DNA of 64,000 bases from Constrictibacter sp. MBR-5 (GTDB lineage Bacteria; Pseudomonadota; Alphaproteobacteria; JAJUGE01): positions 186,001 through 250,000 of the forward strand of contig NZ_JBEPTK010000005.1 of NCBI RefSeq assembly GCF_040549485.1. The letters are read 5' to 3'. Made by a program: the position numbers and the translations under genes. Below, one piece after another: positions 31,921 through 41,925 of the stretch (position 1 is the first letter of the stretch; every line of letters begins with the position of its first letter). The notes under the pieces are model-generated. The model searched no databases and was not told the DNA's origin. It saw only the letters and a program-made list of their open reading frames with translations.

Positions 31921-34900
31921 TCAGGGTGCGGAGCGGCGCAGATCGAAGGTGACCGGATGCTCCGCCGAACCGCCCGGCTCCTGCGGGACGGTCGTTCCGG
32001 GCGTATGGCCGATGGCGAAGAAGCGGGCCCGGCGGCGCGCCTCCGCCTCGTTCGCGTTTACCGGGAACGCATCGTAGTTGCGTCCGCCGGGGTGTGCCAC
32101 CTGATAGGTGCAGCCGCCGATCGAGCGCTCGTTCCAGGTGTCGTAGATGTCGAACACCAACGGCGCGTCGACCGGGATGGTCGGATGCAGGCACCGCGGC
32201 GGCTGCCACGCGCGGTAGCGTACGCCGGCCACATAAGCGCCGCGCGTGCCGGTCGAGCGCAGCGGGACGACCCGGCCGTTGCAGACGAGGCGGTGCCGGC
32301 TGTCGGTGAAACCGTCGAGGCGCACCTGCATCCGCTCCACGGAGCTGTCGACGAAGCGGACCGTGCCGCCGGCCGCGCCGTCCTCGCCGAGCACGTGCCA
32401 GGGCTCCAGCGCGGTGCGCAGTTCCATCTCGATCCCGCGATAGGCAACCTCGCCGATCTTCGGGAAACGGAACTCGTGATGTGCGGCGAACCATTCCGGA
32501 TCGAAGCCGTAGCCGGCCCGTTTCAGGTCGTCGAGCACGTCGGCGAAATCCTGCCCGGCGAAGAAGGGCAGCATGAACTCGTCGTGCAGGCGCGTGCCGA
32601 ACCGGGCGAGCGGCTTGGTATAGGGCTCGCGCCAGAACCAGGAGACGAGCGCCCGGAGCAGCACCTGCTGCGCCAGGCTCATCCGCGCGTGCGGCGGCAT
32701 TTCGAAGGCGCGCAGTTCGACCAGACCGCGCCGGCCGCTCGCCGAATCCGGCGTGAACAGTTTGTCGATGCAGAACTCCGCCCGGTGGGTGTTGCCGGTC
32801 ACGTCGATCAGCACGTCGCGGAAGATCCGGTCGACCAGCCAGGGCGGCGTCGTCTCGGCGCGGTCGAGCGCCTTGAAGGCGATTTCCAGCTCATAGGTCG
32901 CGTCGTCGCGGCCCTCGTCGGCGCGCGGATGCTGGCTGGTCGGGCCGATGAACAGGCCGGAGAAGAGGTAGGAGAGGGAGGGGTGGTTGTGCCAGTAGCC
33001 GACGAGGCTGCGCAGCAGGTCCGGCCGCGTCAGGAACGGCGATTCCTCCGGCGTCGGGCCGCCGAGCACCATGTGGTTGCCGCCGCCCGTGCCGACATGG
33101 CGGCCGTCCACCATGAACTTCTCGGTGACGAGGCGCGTCGCGCGGGCGTCCTCGTAGACGGCGACCGTCTTGTCGACCAGCTCGTCCCAGGTCTCGGACG
33201 GATGGATGTTCACCTCGATCACGCCGGGATCGGGTGTCACGGAGAAATCGGCGATGCGCGGATCGTCGGGCATGCCGTAGCCCTCGATCATCACCTTCTG
33301 ACCGCGCTCGGCGGCGACGTCCTCGATCGCGGCGACCAGCGCCAGATAGTCCTCGGCCGTCTCCAGCGGCGGCATGAAGACGTGCAGCAGGCCGTTGCGC
33401 GGCTCAACGCACATCGCGGTGCGGACGACCTCGGGGGCCGATTTGCCCGGAACGGGGAAGCCGTCGGAGGACTGCTCGCGCCGTGCCTGGCCGACGCTGC
33501 CGCGGGCGGAAACCGCCGCCCTCCCCGTTACCGCCGGCATCACCGACGGCTGCGCCAGGGCCGCGCGTGAGGGCAGGGGGGCGCGCGGCGCCATCGGGTC
33601 CGGTTCGATCAGATAGGGGTAGTCCTCGGGCGCTACCCAGGGCAGCGCATCGAGCGGCAGGCGCAGGCCCATCGGCGAATCGCCCGGCAGCAGGAACAGC
33701 CGCTCGGCGCGCAGGAACCAGCGCCCCGTCTCCCAATAGCGCGCGCCGTCCTCGCCGGCCCGGCGGATCGGCAGCGCGTATCCCACCACCTGGTCGAGGC
33801 CGCGCTCGAACACCTTGGCCAGCCGTTCGCGCTCCAGCGGGTCGGACAGTTCGCTCTTCAGCGGGTCGACGTTGGCCGGCAGGCGGCGCTCCTTCCACAT
33901 ATAGTAGAAGGCGTCCTCATAGCCGGCGATGCGGAAGCTCGGGTCGAGCTGCAGCCGTTCGGCGAGCCGCGTGACGAAGGCCTCGGCCTGTTCGATCCCC
34001 AGGCCGGGATCGGCGTCCTCGTCGGCGGCGAGCAGGTCGGGGTTCTGCCAGACCGGTTCGCCGTCGCGGCGCCAGAGGCAGCGCAGCGCCCAGCGGGGCA
34101 GCTGTTCGCCCGGATACCACTTGCCCTGGCCGTAATGGAGCATGTAGCCGGAGCCGAAACGGTTCGCGAGCCGGCGCAGCAGCTGGCCGGCGATCCTGCG
34201 CTTGGTCGGGCCGAGGGCGTCGGTGTTCCACTCCGCCCCGTCGGGGTCGTCCGCGGCGACGAAGGTGGGCTCGCCGCCCATCGTGAGGCGGATGCCGGAA
34301 CCCGCGAGGTCGGCGTCGACCTTGCGGCCGAATTCGACCAGCGCGTCCCATTTCTCGTCGCTGTAGGGCCAGGTGACCCGCGGCGTCTCGGCGACGCGCG
34401 TCACGGTCATGTCGAAGCCGAACGTCGCTTCCGCCTTGGAGACGAGGCCGCTGATCGGCGCGGCACTCTGCGGTTCGGGCGTGCAGGCGAGCGGGATGTG
34501 GCCTTCGCCCGTCAGCAGGCCGGAGGTCGGGTCGAGCCCGATCCAGCCGGCGCCCGGCAGGTAGACCTCGCACCAGGCGTGCAGGTCGGTGAAGTCCACC
34601 GTCGTGCCCTCGGGGCCGTCGAGCGGCTTCTGGTCGGCGACGAGCTGGATCAGGTAGCCGGAGACGAAGCGTGCGGCGAAGCCCAGGTGGCGCAGCATCT
34701 GCACCAGCACCCAGCCCGTGTCGCGGCAGGATCCGAGGCGCTTCTCCAGCGTCTCCTCGACCGTCTGGACGCCCGGCTCCATGCGGATGACGTAGCCGAT
34801 CTCCTGCTGCAGGCGCTGGTTGATCGCGACCAGGAAGTTGCCGGTCGGCGTCGGCTCGCGCGGCACCGTCTTCAGGAATTCCGTGAGAAGCGGCCCGGCC

Positions 34901-35265
34901 GGCTGGCACTTGCGGAACGGCGCCAGCTCCTCGTCCAGGCTCGGGTCGTAGGCGAACGGCCAGTGCTCGGCCTCCGGCTCCAGGAAGAAGTCGAACGGGT
35001 TGATCACCGCCATGTCGGCGATCAGGTCGACGGTGACCGAGAAGCGGTCGGTCTGCTCGGGGAAGACCAGCCGGGCCAGGTAGTTGCCCTGGGGATCCTG
35101 CTGCCAATTGATGAAGTGGTTCTCGGGCTCGATCTTCAGCGAATAGCTCTGGATCGGCGTGCGCGCGTGCGGAGCGGGCCGGAGCCGCACGATCTGCGGG
35201 CCGAGCGTCACGAGGCGGTCGTAGCGGTATTCCGTCTTGTGGTGCAGAGCGACGTGGATGCTCAA
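31921..35265 (-). CDS. Transglutaminase-DUF2126 large protein
   Basis: A protein of 1114 residues. Residues 1-300 are a transglutaminase-like unit: an N-terminal beta domain ([23 protein letters not shown]), then Cys180 in [14 protein letters not shown], His229 in [11 protein letters not shown] and Asp245 in WIGLDPTSG. The remaining 800 are DUF2126, a domain of the peptide-ligase (COOH-NH2 ligase-like) group, with [13 protein letters not shown] and [10 protein letters not shown]. It is encoded together with the ATP-grasp/alpha-E and transglutaminase genes in many proteobacteria; here the ECF operon lies between them. The start is TTG 35265 after GGGGAAGG. It is probably cytoplasmic. Confidence 0.92.
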   Translation of the reverse strand: MSIHVALHHKTEYRYDRLVTLGPQIVRLRPAPHARTPIQSYSLKIEPENHFINWQQDPQGNYLARLVFPEQTDRFSVTVDLIADMAVINPFDFFLEPEAEHWPFAYDPSLDEELAPFRKCQPAGPLLTEFLKTVPREPTPTGNFLVAINQRLQQEIGYVIRMEPGVQTVEETLEKRLGSCRDTGWVLVQMLRHLGFAARFVSGYLIQLVADQKPLDGPEGTTVDFTDLHAWCEVYLPGAGWIGLDPTSGLLTGEGHIPLACTPEPQSAAPISGLVSKAEATFGFDMTVTRVAETPRVTWPYSDEKWDALVEFGRKVDADLAGSGIRLTMGGEPTFVAADDPDGAEWNTDALGPTKRRIAGQLLRRLANRFGSGYMLHYGQGKWYPGEQLPRWALRCLWRRDGEPVWQNPDLLAADEDADPGLGIEQAEAFVTRLAERLQLDPSFRIAGYEDAFYYMWKERRLPANVDPLKSELSDPLERERLAKVFERGLDQVVGYALPIRRAGEDGARYWETGRWFLRAERLFLLPGDSPMGLRLPLDALPWVAPEDYPYLIEPDPMAPRAPLPSRAALAQPSVMPAVTGRAAVSARGSVGQARREQSSDGFPVPGKSAPEVVRTAMCVEPRNGLLHVFMPPLETAEDYLALVAAIEDVAAERGQKVMIEGYGMPDDPRIADFSVTPDPGVIEVNIHPSETWDELVDKTVAVYEDARATRLVTEKFMVDGRHVGTGGGNHMVLGGPTPEESPFLTRPDLLRSLVGYWHNHPSLSYLFSGLFIGPTSQHPRADEGRDDATYELEIAFKALDRAETTPPWLVDRIFRDVLIDVTGNTHRAEFCIDKLFTPDSASGRRGLVELRAFEMPPHARMSLAQQVLLRALVSWFWREPYTKPLARFGTRLHDEFMLPFFAGQDFADVLDDLKRAGYGFDPEWFAAHHEFRFPKIGEVAYRGIEMELRTALEPWHVLGEDGAAGGTVRFVDSSVERMQVRLDGFTDSRHRLVCNGRVVPLRSTGTRGAYVAGVRYRAWQPPRCLHPTIPVDAPLVFDIYDTWNERSIGGCTYQVAHPGGRNYDAFPVNANEAEARRRARFFAIGHTPGTTVPQEPGGSAEHPVTFDLRRSAP

Positions 35266-35288
35266 GGCCTTCCCCCGTAAAACACGTC

Positions 35289-35313
35289 GACGGCCGCCGT
35301 TGCGGCGGCCGTC
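35289..35313 (-). terminator. Terminator after the ABC-amidase-LLM operon
   Basis: GACGGCCGCC (35289-35298) and GGCGGCCGTC (35304-35313) form a perfect 10-bp stem with a 5-base loop. On the minus strand a TGTTTTAC stretch follows within about five bases. The position, between the LLM gene stop and the DUF2126 start, supports termination of the upstream operon. Confidence 0.65.
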
Positions 35314-35362
35314 ATACCCAAGCTTACGCGACTTCGCGGCGATGCAAAAACGCGGCCTTCGC

Positions 35363-36328
35363 CTAGGTGCTCCGGCTTCGCAGCGCCGGCGCCAGTTCGC
35401 GCTCGAACAGGTCCAGGAAGTAGTCCTGATCGGGGCCGACCTGGACGAGGACGATGTGATCGAACCCGGCCTTCATGTACCGGTCGATCGACTTGATGTG
35501 CTGCTCCACCGACGGGCCGCAACTCACCACCTCGGCCACCGCTTCGGGGGTCGCCTGGGCGCTGGCGGCCGCGAAGCCGTCGACGTCCGGCAGCTCCGCC
35601 TGGACCGCCCAGCCGCCGAGCGCCCAGCGGAAGTAGCGGTGCGCCGTCTTGCGGGCATCCTCCTCGCGTTCGGCACAGCACAGCGGCACCTCGGCGTAGC
35701 GAGGGCCCTTGCCGCCGGCGGCCCCGAAGGCCTCGACCAGTTCGGCGGACGGCTCGGTCGCCACCAGCCCGTCGCCCTTCTCGCCCGCCAGCTTCGCCGC
35801 CAGCGGGCCGCCCGCGGCGACCGCCACCGGCGGCTTCCGCTCCGGCCGGTCGAACAGGCGGGCGTGATCGAGCCGGAAGTGTTCGCCGCGATAGTTCTCC
35901 AGGCTTCCGTCCAGCAGGCCCTGGATGATGTCGAGCGCCTCGGCGAAGCGTTCCTGTCGCTCGCGCCGGCCGGGCCAGCCCTCGCCGGTGACGTGCTCGT
36001 TGAGGCGTTCGCCGGCACCTAGGCCCAGAGTGAAGCGGTCCTTGCTGAGCAGGGCCATGGTCTCCGCGAACTGAGCGACGATGGCGGGACGGTAGCGCAT
36101 GGTCGGGCAGGTCACCGCCGTCATCAGGCCCAGCCGCTCCGTCGCCTGTGCCAGCGCGCCGAGGACCGGCCAGACCATCGGCGCGTGGCCCTGTTCCTCG
36201 ATCCACGGCGAGAAATGATCCGAAATCGCCGCAAAATCGAAACCGGCGGCCTCGGCGCGCCGGCCGTTGCGGACCAGTTCCGCCGGCCCGTGTTCCTCCG
36301 ACATCAGCTTATAGCCGAGCTTCAGCAT
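35363..36328 (-). CDS. F420-type LLM-class oxidoreductase (TIGR03557-like)
   Basis: The 321-residue TIM-barrel protein resembles F420-dependent glucose-6-phosphate dehydrogenase-like enzymes. Characteristic strings are LGYKLMSEEHGPAELV, FDFAAISDHFSPWIEEQGHAP, VTCPTMRYRPAIVAQFAETM and RFTLGLGAGERLNEHV. It differs clearly from the FMN-type LLM enzyme at 5218. GAGAAGC precedes the ATG. It is the last gene of the putative operon, 103 bases after the amidase. If the family assignment is right, the host should make coenzyme F420; no F420 biosynthesis gene is in the window. The substrate is unknown. Confidence 0.85.
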   Translation of the reverse strand: MLKLGYKLMSEEHGPAELVRNGRRAEAAGFDFAAISDHFSPWIEEQGHAPMVWPVLGALAQATERLGLMTAVTCPTMRYRPAIVAQFAETMALLSKDRFTLGLGAGERLNEHVTGEGWPGRRERQERFAEALDIIQGLLDGSLENYRGEHFRLDHARLFDRPERKPPVAVAAGGPLAAKLAGEKGDGLVATEPSAELVEAFGAAGGKGPRYAEVPLCCAEREEDARKTAHRYFRWALGGWAVQAELPDVDGFAAASAQATPEAVAEVVSCGPSVEQHIKSIDRYMKAGFDHIVLVQVGPDQDYFLDLFERELAPALRSRST

Positions 36329-36431
36329 GCGTGCTTCTCCATGTGAGGTCGGCGTGCCCGGGTCCGGGCGGCGCCGCATGGGCACGCAACAGGCGTCCCG
36401 GAGAAATCGTTCCGCGGGTGCGGAGCGGCCG

Positions 36432-38186
36432 CTATGCCGCCGTTTCCGCGGCGACGAAGGCACGCCAGCCACCGAGCGCGGTGATGTCCTGTGCACCCGC
36501 CAACCCGGCGGACTCGGCCAGGAAGCCCTTGGCGCAGCTGCCGTCGGCGAGCTGGATCGTGCCGATCGACAGCGGGGCCGGGATCCGCGCCACCAGCCGG
36601 CCGAAGCTCTCCGCCGGCAGGGCCCAGACCTCGACCGGCACGGCGCGCCCCGTCGCCTCCCCGACCCGCAGCAGGCCGGGCCGCGGCGGCGCGCAGTCGG
36701 GCAGGGCGTGCAGGCGATAGAGCGGCGCCGTCTCCGTGGCACGCAGGAAGACCCCGCCAGCGTCGGTGAGCTCGCTGTTCAGCGGCAGCCCCGACATGTG
36801 TGCGCCCACGACGACCAGCGGGATCATGTCGGCCGGAGCGGCGGTCGGCAGCACCGCCCCGGTGAACGCGGCACCGAGGCCGGCGATCAGGCCGTCCCGG
36901 CCGGCCGGCGCGATCAGGGTGACGCCGGCGGGGCGGCCGTCGCTCCGTGGTGTTCCGGGGACGGCGAGGGCGCAGAGGTCGAGCAGGTTGACGAAGTTGG
37001 TGTAGATGCCGAGGCGGCTGTTCAGCACCACGGGGTCGGCCAGCACCTCCTCGACCGTGTAGACGGCTGGGATGGACGGCACGCACAGGGCATCGACCGC
37101 GGCCCATGTCCGTTCGGTCGCGCGCCGCAGCGCCGCCAGCTCGTACATCGCGGCGAAAGCGTCGGCGGCGGAGGGAGCCTCGCCCCCTCGCGTGATGGCG
37201 CGCGTCACCGGGTGCATGTCGTCCGCATGCTCCGCCATGAAGCCCCGCAGCCCGACGAACCGCTCCGCCACCCAGGGCCCCTCGTACAGAAGCCGCGCCG
37301 CGCGCAGGAACGGCTCGAGGTCGATCTCGACCAGCGTGGCGTGCGTCGACAGCGCCTCCAGATGCGCGGCATAGACCGCAGCGGCTGCGGTGTCGCCGAA
37401 GAACTCGCGCTGTCCCGGCATCGGCACGCCGACCCGCAGCACGGGCGGCAGCGCGCCCGGCTGGCCCACGGTGATCCGCCGGGAATAGGGATCGGCCGCG
37501 TCGAAGCCGGCCATGGCCTCGTAGACCGTCCACGCGTCGGAGACGCTCGTCGCGAAGACCGAGACGCAGTCGAGCGTCCGGCAGGCGGGCACGACGCCGC
37601 GGGTCGAGACGGCGCCCAGGGTCGGCTTCAGTCCGACGATGCCGTTCAGCGCCGCCGGCACGCGGCCGGACCCGGCCGTGTCCGTGCCCAGCGCGAAGGC
37701 GACGATGCCGTGTGCCACGGCCACTGCCGATCCGGAGGACGAGCCGCCCGGTACCAGCGCCGGGTCGGCCGCGTTGCGCGGGATCGACCAGGGCGTGCGG
37801 ACGCCGACCAGGCCGGTGGCGAACTGGTCGAGATTGGTCTTGCCGATCGGAATGGCGCCGGCGTCGATCAGCCGCCGCACGGCGTGGGCGCTCTCGGCCG
37901 GCGCGTAGGCGAAGGCGGGGCAGGCGGCCGTCGTCGGGAGGCCGGCGAGGTCGATATTGTCCTTGATCGCGAACGGCACGCCCCAGAGCGGCTTCGCCTC
38001 GAAATCCGCCGGTCCCAGCCGCGCGACATATGCCGCCACGGCCTCGCGCGAGAGCATCGCGATGAAGATCCCCGGATCGTCGATCTCGGCGAGGCGCCGG
38101 AAGACGGCGTCGATCACCGCATCCGGCGTCGTTCCGGCAGCATAGGCGGCGCGCAGGCCGGCGATGGTCATGTCGATCGGTTTCAT
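36432..38186 (-). CDS. atzF: Allophanate hydrolase (AtzF type amidase)
   Basis: The 584-residue protein joins an N-terminal amidase-signature domain (about 1-440) to a C-terminal domain (about 465-584) seen only in allophanate hydrolases. The Ser-cisSer-Lys triad motifs are AIKDNIDLAG (Lys), PGGSSSGSAVAVA and TDTAGSGRVPAA. The C-terminal GGVFLRATETAPLYRLHALPD and IQLADGSCAKGFLAE are typical. The known reaction turns allophanate into ammonia and CO2. Urea carboxylase, the usual neighbour, is absent; instead it follows a peptide-type ABC transporter by 46 bases, so the physiological substrate may be another carbamoyl or ureido compound. Confidence 0.9.
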   Translation of the reverse strand: MKPIDMTIAGLRAAYAAGTTPDAVIDAVFRRLAEIDDPGIFIAMLSREAVAAYVARLGPADFEAKPLWGVPFAIKDNIDLAGLPTTAACPAFAYAPAESAHAVRRLIDAGAIPIGKTNLDQFATGLVGVRTPWSIPRNAADPALVPGGSSSGSAVAVAHGIVAFALGTDTAGSGRVPAALNGIVGLKPTLGAVSTRGVVPACRTLDCVSVFATSVSDAWTVYEAMAGFDAADPYSRRITVGQPGALPPVLRVGVPMPGQREFFGDTAAAAVYAAHLEALSTHATLVEIDLEPFLRAARLLYEGPWVAERFVGLRGFMAEHADDMHPVTRAITRGGEAPSAADAFAAMYELAALRRATERTWAAVDALCVPSIPAVYTVEEVLADPVVLNSRLGIYTNFVNLLDLCALAVPGTPRSDGRPAGVTLIAPAGRDGLIAGLGAAFTGAVLPTAAPADMIPLVVVGAHMSGLPLNSELTDAGGVFLRATETAPLYRLHALPDCAPPRPGLLRVGEATGRAVPVEVWALPAESFGRLVARIPAPLSIGTIQLADGSCAKGFLAESAGLAGAQDITALGGWRAFVAAETAA

Positions 38187-38232
38187 GGCTCGGACCGGGT
38201 TGGTCGGACGGGATCTGTCGGTCGGGATCGGG

Positions 38233-39933
38233 TCAGACGGGGGGATGCGGCACGGCGGCGAGGAGCTCGCGCGTGTAGGCGTGGGCAGGGGCCTGCATGA
38301 CCTGCTCGGTCGGGCCCTCTTCGACGATCCGGCCGCCGCGCATCACGACCACCCGGTCGCAGAGCAGGCGGACGACGTGGAGGTCGTGGCTGACGAAGAG
38401 GTAGCTCATCCCGAGCTCGGCCTTCAGGTCGACGAGGAGGTTGAGCACGAGCGCCTGGACCGACACGTCCAGGGCGGCGGTCGGCTCGTCGAGCACCACC
38501 AGTTTCGGGCGCAGTGCCACGGCGCGGGCGATGCCGACCCGCGCCTTCTGGCCGCCCGACAGCTGGTGCGGGAAACGGTCGAGCAGGTCGCCGGGCAGGC
38601 CGACGAGGCGCGCCAGTTCCTCGACCTTGGTCCGCGCCTCGTCGGCGCTCTTCACGCCGCCCAGGCGGTGGAGCGGGTCGGCGATGCAGCGGAAGGCGCT
38701 GAAGCCGGGGTTCAGGCTGTCCGTCGGGTCCTGGAAGACCATCTGCAGCTTGGCGCGGGCGGGGTGGCGCGCGAAGCCGCCGACCGGAACCGCGCCGATG
38801 TCGACGCCGTCGAAGACGATGCTGCCGGCGGTCTGCTGCAGCAGGCGCATGACCATGCTGGAGGTCGTCGACTTGCCGCAGCCGGATTCGCCGACCAGCG
38901 CGACGTTCTCGCCGTGGCCGACGCTGAAGCCGATCCCGTCGACGGCACGGAAGGGCTTCTCCGCCTCCGCCGGCTTGCGGAAGCGGGCGAGCCAGCCGGC
39001 CGTCTCGCCGCCGCCATATTCCTTCACCAGGTCGCGCACGGTCAGCAGCGGTGCCGCGGCATCCGCCGGCATGGCGGGCGGCATGGGTGCCGCCGTCCCC
39101 TCCGGCAGCAGGTCGCGCACCGTGGCGCCCGGCCGCGGCGTGGCGCGCATCAGCTGGCGCGTATAGGGGTGGGCGGGGGCGGAAAAGATCTGGCGCGACC
39201 CTGCCGTCTCGATCACCTCGCCGCGCTGCATGACGGTGACGCGGTCGCAATAGGCGGCGGCGAGGCCGAGGTCGTGGGTGATCAGGATGGTCGACATGCC
39301 GCGCGCCCGCGTCAGCTCGACCACCAGGTCCATCACCGCCTTCTGCGTCGTGACGTCCAGGCCCGTGGTCGGCTCGTCGGCGATCAGCAGGCGTGGCTGG
39401 CAGGCGAGCGCGATGGCGATGACGACGCGCTGGCACATGCCGCCCGACAGTTCGAACGGATAGGCGTGATAGCGCTCCTCCGGATTGGCGATCCGCACGA
39501 GGCGCAGCGCCTCGATCGCCTTTTCCTTCACGTTCCGCCGGGTGGCGAGGAGATGCTCCAGCAGCACGTCCTCGATCTGCCGTCCCACGGCGCGGATGGG
39601 GTTCAGCGCGGCGCGCGGGTTCTGGAAGATCATCGAGATCTCCCGGCCGCGCAGCTCCGCCATCTCCTTCTCACGCGCCGCACGCAGGTCGATGCCACTG
39701 AAGCTGACGCTGCCGGCGGCGATCCGGCCGGCGCGATCGAGGATGCGCATGACGGCGTAGGAGGTGACGGACTTGCCCGAGCCCGACTCGCCGACGATGC
39801 CGACGGTCTCGCCTCTGGCGACGGTCAGGTCGACCTTGCGGACAGCTTGGACGGTGCCGTTGCGGGTGGCGAACTCGACGGTGAGGTCGCGGATGTCGAG
39901 GAGGGGCCGGGATGCGATCGTGTCGCCGTCCAT
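38233..39933 (-). CDS. Dipeptide/opine-type ABC transporter, fused double ATP-binding protein
   Basis: The 566-residue cytoplasmic ATPase joins two nucleotide-binding domains in one chain (DppD-DppF order). The first has GESGSGKSVTSYAVMRIL and ELSGGMCQRVVIAIALA; the second has GESGCGKSTTSSMVMRLLQ and QLSGGQKARVGIARAVAL. Both Walker B segments end in D-E-P-T. Oligopeptide-type C-terminal extensions follow each domain (PAHPYTRQLM, PAHAYTRELLAAVPHP). A linker of about 60 residues separates them. The start is three bases from the permease stop, so the operon is tight. It energises import by the two permeases upstream. Confidence 0.93.
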   Translation of the reverse strand: MDGDTIASRPLLDIRDLTVEFATRNGTVQAVRKVDLTVARGETVGIVGESGSGKSVTSYAVMRILDRAGRIAAGSVSFSGIDLRAAREKEMAELRGREISMIFQNPRAALNPIRAVGRQIEDVLLEHLLATRRNVKEKAIEALRLVRIANPEERYHAYPFELSGGMCQRVVIAIALACQPRLLIADEPTTGLDVTTQKAVMDLVVELTRARGMSTILITHDLGLAAAYCDRVTVMQRGEVIETAGSRQIFSAPAHPYTRQLMRATPRPGATVRDLLPEGTAAPMPPAMPADAAAPLLTVRDLVKEYGGGETAGWLARFRKPAEAEKPFRAVDGIGFSVGHGENVALVGESGCGKSTTSSMVMRLLQQTAGSIVFDGVDIGAVPVGGFARHPARAKLQMVFQDPTDSLNPGFSAFRCIADPLHRLGGVKSADEARTKVEELARLVGLPGDLLDRFPHQLSGGQKARVGIARAVALRPKLVVLDEPTAALDVSVQALVLNLLVDLKAELGMSYLFVSHDLHVVRLLCDRVVVMRGGRIVEEGPTEQVMQAPAHAYTRELLAAVPHPPV

Positions 39934-39936
39934 GGC

Positions 39937-40890
39937 TCAGGTCCTCCGCTGCGGGTCGACGAGGTCGCGCATGCCGTCGCCGAGCAGGTTGAAGGTGAAG
40001 ACGGCCAGCATCAGGGCGAGGCCCGGGAACATCGCCAGCCACCACTCGCCGGAGACGATGTAGTTGGCGCCCTCGGCCACCATGATCCCCCACTCCGGCG
40101 TCGGCGGCTGCACGCCCAGGCCGATGAAGGAGAGGCCGGCGGCGTTGAGGATCGCCCAGCCGAGGTTCAGCGACGCCTGGACCATCATCGGCGGCAGGCA
40201 GTTGGGGAAGATGTGGACCGCCAGCGTGCGCAGCGCCGAGTTGCCGCCGAGGCGCGCCGCCAGGACGAAGCCGGCATTCCGCCGGACGTTCGTCTCGGCT
40301 CTGGCCATGCGGGCGTAGAAGGGCAGGTTGATGACCGCGGTGGCGTAGACGACGTTCTCGATGGTGTTTCCGGCGGCGGCCACGATGCCCATGGCCAGCA
40401 CGAACAGCGGGAAGGCCATGATCGTGTCGAGCACCCGGCCGACGATTCTGTCGATCCAGCCGCCGAAATAGCCGGCGAGCGCCCCCAGCGTCGAACCGAA
40501 GGCGAAGGACAGCAGCACCGCCGCGACCGAGATCGTCAGGTCGAGCCGCGTCGCCACCACCACGCGGCTGAACACGTCCCGGCCCAGCTGGTCGGTCCCG
40601 AACCAATGCGCCAGGGACGGCGGCCGCATGGCGTTGGAGGTGTTCGTCGCCAGCGGGTCGTAGGGCACCAGCGCCGGCCCCAGCAGCGCCGTCAGCAGGA
40701 ACAGCAGCAGCAGCGAGAAGGCGAAGAGCGTGACGGGATTGGAGACGAGCACGTGCCGGGCGTGCCGCAGGAAGCGTCCCGCGCCGCCCACGGGCCGCGC
40801 CATGGCGGCGGGGCCGGCGGCTGCGGCTGCGGCGGCGGGCGCGCCGATGCCGGCCGGCGGGACCGGCGTCTCGTCCGTGGCGAGCGTCAT
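39937..40890 (-). CDS. ABC transporter permease, DppC type
   Basis: The 317-residue inner-membrane permease has an N-terminal cytoplasmic segment rich in alanine and proline, one early membrane helix (NPVTLFAFSLLLLFLLTALLG) and five more. The DppC/OppC landmark HWFGTDQLGRDVFSRVVVATRLDL is clear, and the EAA loop is MARAETNVRRNAGFVLAARLGG. The ATG overlaps the stop of the DppB-type permease gene as ATGA. It pairs with that permease and the fused ATPase to form the membrane channel. Confidence 0.93.
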   Translation of the reverse strand: MTLATDETPVPPAGIGAPAAAAAAAGPAAMARPVGGAGRFLRHARHVLVSNPVTLFAFSLLLLFLLTALLGPALVPYDPLATNTSNAMRPPSLAHWFGTDQLGRDVFSRVVVATRLDLTISVAAVLLSFAFGSTLGALAGYFGGWIDRIVGRVLDTIMAFPLFVLAMGIVAAAGNTIENVVYATAVINLPFYARMARAETNVRRNAGFVLAARLGGNSALRTLAVHIFPNCLPPMMVQASLNLGWAILNAAGLSFIGLGVQPPTPEWGIMVAEGANYIVSGEWWLAMFPGLALMLAVFTFNLLGDGMRDLVDPQRRT

Positions 40891-41915
40891 GCTTCGATCC
40901 CCATGCGCGGGTCGATGAGGGTGTAGGCGATGTCGATGATCAGGTTCAGCGCCACGAACAGGATCGCCATCGTCAGCACGAAGCCCTGGACGGCGGCATA
41001 GTCGGACACGACCAGGGCCTCGATCGCGTAGGAGCCGATGCCGGGCCAGGCGAAGACCTTCTCGACCAGCACGTTGGCGCCGAGCATGAAGGAGAAGACC
41101 ATGCCCAGCGTCGTCACCAGCGGCAGCAGGGCGTTGCGGAGGGCATAGGTCAGCAGCACCGTCCGCCTGGACAGGCCGGCGGCGCGGGCCGTGCGCACGA
41201 ACTCGCTGCCCAGTGCCTGGATCATGGCGCCGCGGGTCATGCGGGCGATCGGCGCCAGGGTGAAGAGGGCCAGCGTGATGGCGGGCAGGGCGAGCTGCCC
41301 GAAGGCCGCGAGCGCCGTCTCGGGATCCAGGTCGGCCAGGGCGTCGAAGACGTAGAATCCGGTGATCTGCGGCGGCGGCACGTACATGAAATCGAGCCGC
41401 CCGAGCGGCGCAGGCGCCCAGTCGAGCAGGTAGTAGAAGACGTAGACCAGTACGAGGCCCGTGAAGAAGGTCGGCAGCGACACGCCCGCGGTGACCACGA
41501 AGCGGCAGACATGGTCGACCCAGGAGTCCGGCCGCGTCGCCGCGAGGATCCCCAGCGGCACCGCCACCACCAGCGCCAGCAGCAGCGCTGTGAGCGAGAG
41601 TTCGAGCGAGGCGGGCAGCCTGGCGGCGAGGTCGGTCGTCACCGGCTGTCCCGTCGACAGCGAGCGGCCGAGGTCGCCCGTGGCGAGGTCGCCGACATAG
41701 GCCATGAACTGGACCGGCAGGCTGCGGTCCAGGCCGAGCGACTCGCGCACCTGCTGGATCGACGCCGCGTCCGCCGCCGGACCGGCGAAATAGACCGCCG
41801 GGTCGCCGGGCAGGGCGCGGGTCAGCAGGAAGGTGACGACGATGATGCCGAACACGGCGGGCACGGCCTGCAGCAGGCGGCGCCCCGCCACGCCCAGCTT
41901 CGACGGTTTCGCCAT
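40887..41915 (-). CDS. ABC transporter permease, DppB type
   Basis: The 342-residue permease has six predicted membrane segments and the DppB family ends: LLQAVPAVFGIIVVTFLLTRALPGDPAV at the N-terminus and an EAA loop SEFVRTARAAGLSRRTVLLTYALRNALLP. Substrate-side features are not specific enough to distinguish peptides, opines, nickel or sugars. It starts 10 bases after the binding-protein gene and overlaps the next permease. It is part of the single operon from 43554 to 35363. Confidence 0.93.
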   Translation of the reverse strand: MAKPSKLGVAGRRLLQAVPAVFGIIVVTFLLTRALPGDPAVYFAGPAADAASIQQVRESLGLDRSLPVQFMAYVGDLATGDLGRSLSTGQPVTTDLAARLPASLELSLTALLLALVVAVPLGILAATRPDSWVDHVCRFVVTAGVSLPTFFTGLVLVYVFYYLLDWAPAPLGRLDFMYVPPPQITGFYVFDALADLDPETALAAFGQLALPAITLALFTLAPIARMTRGAMIQALGSEFVRTARAAGLSRRTVLLTYALRNALLPLVTTLGMVFSFMLGANVLVEKVFAWPGIGSYAIEALVVSDYAAVQGFVLTMAILFVALNLIIDIAYTLIDPRMGIEA

Positions 41916-41925
41916 GCCGCCGGCC

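Noticed and set aside
38164-40926. 920-codon plus-strand frame opposite the ABC genes, and a 703-codon one at 41833-43944
   Set aside because: Both are mirror frames of well-supported transporter genes. No ribosome binding sites or domains.
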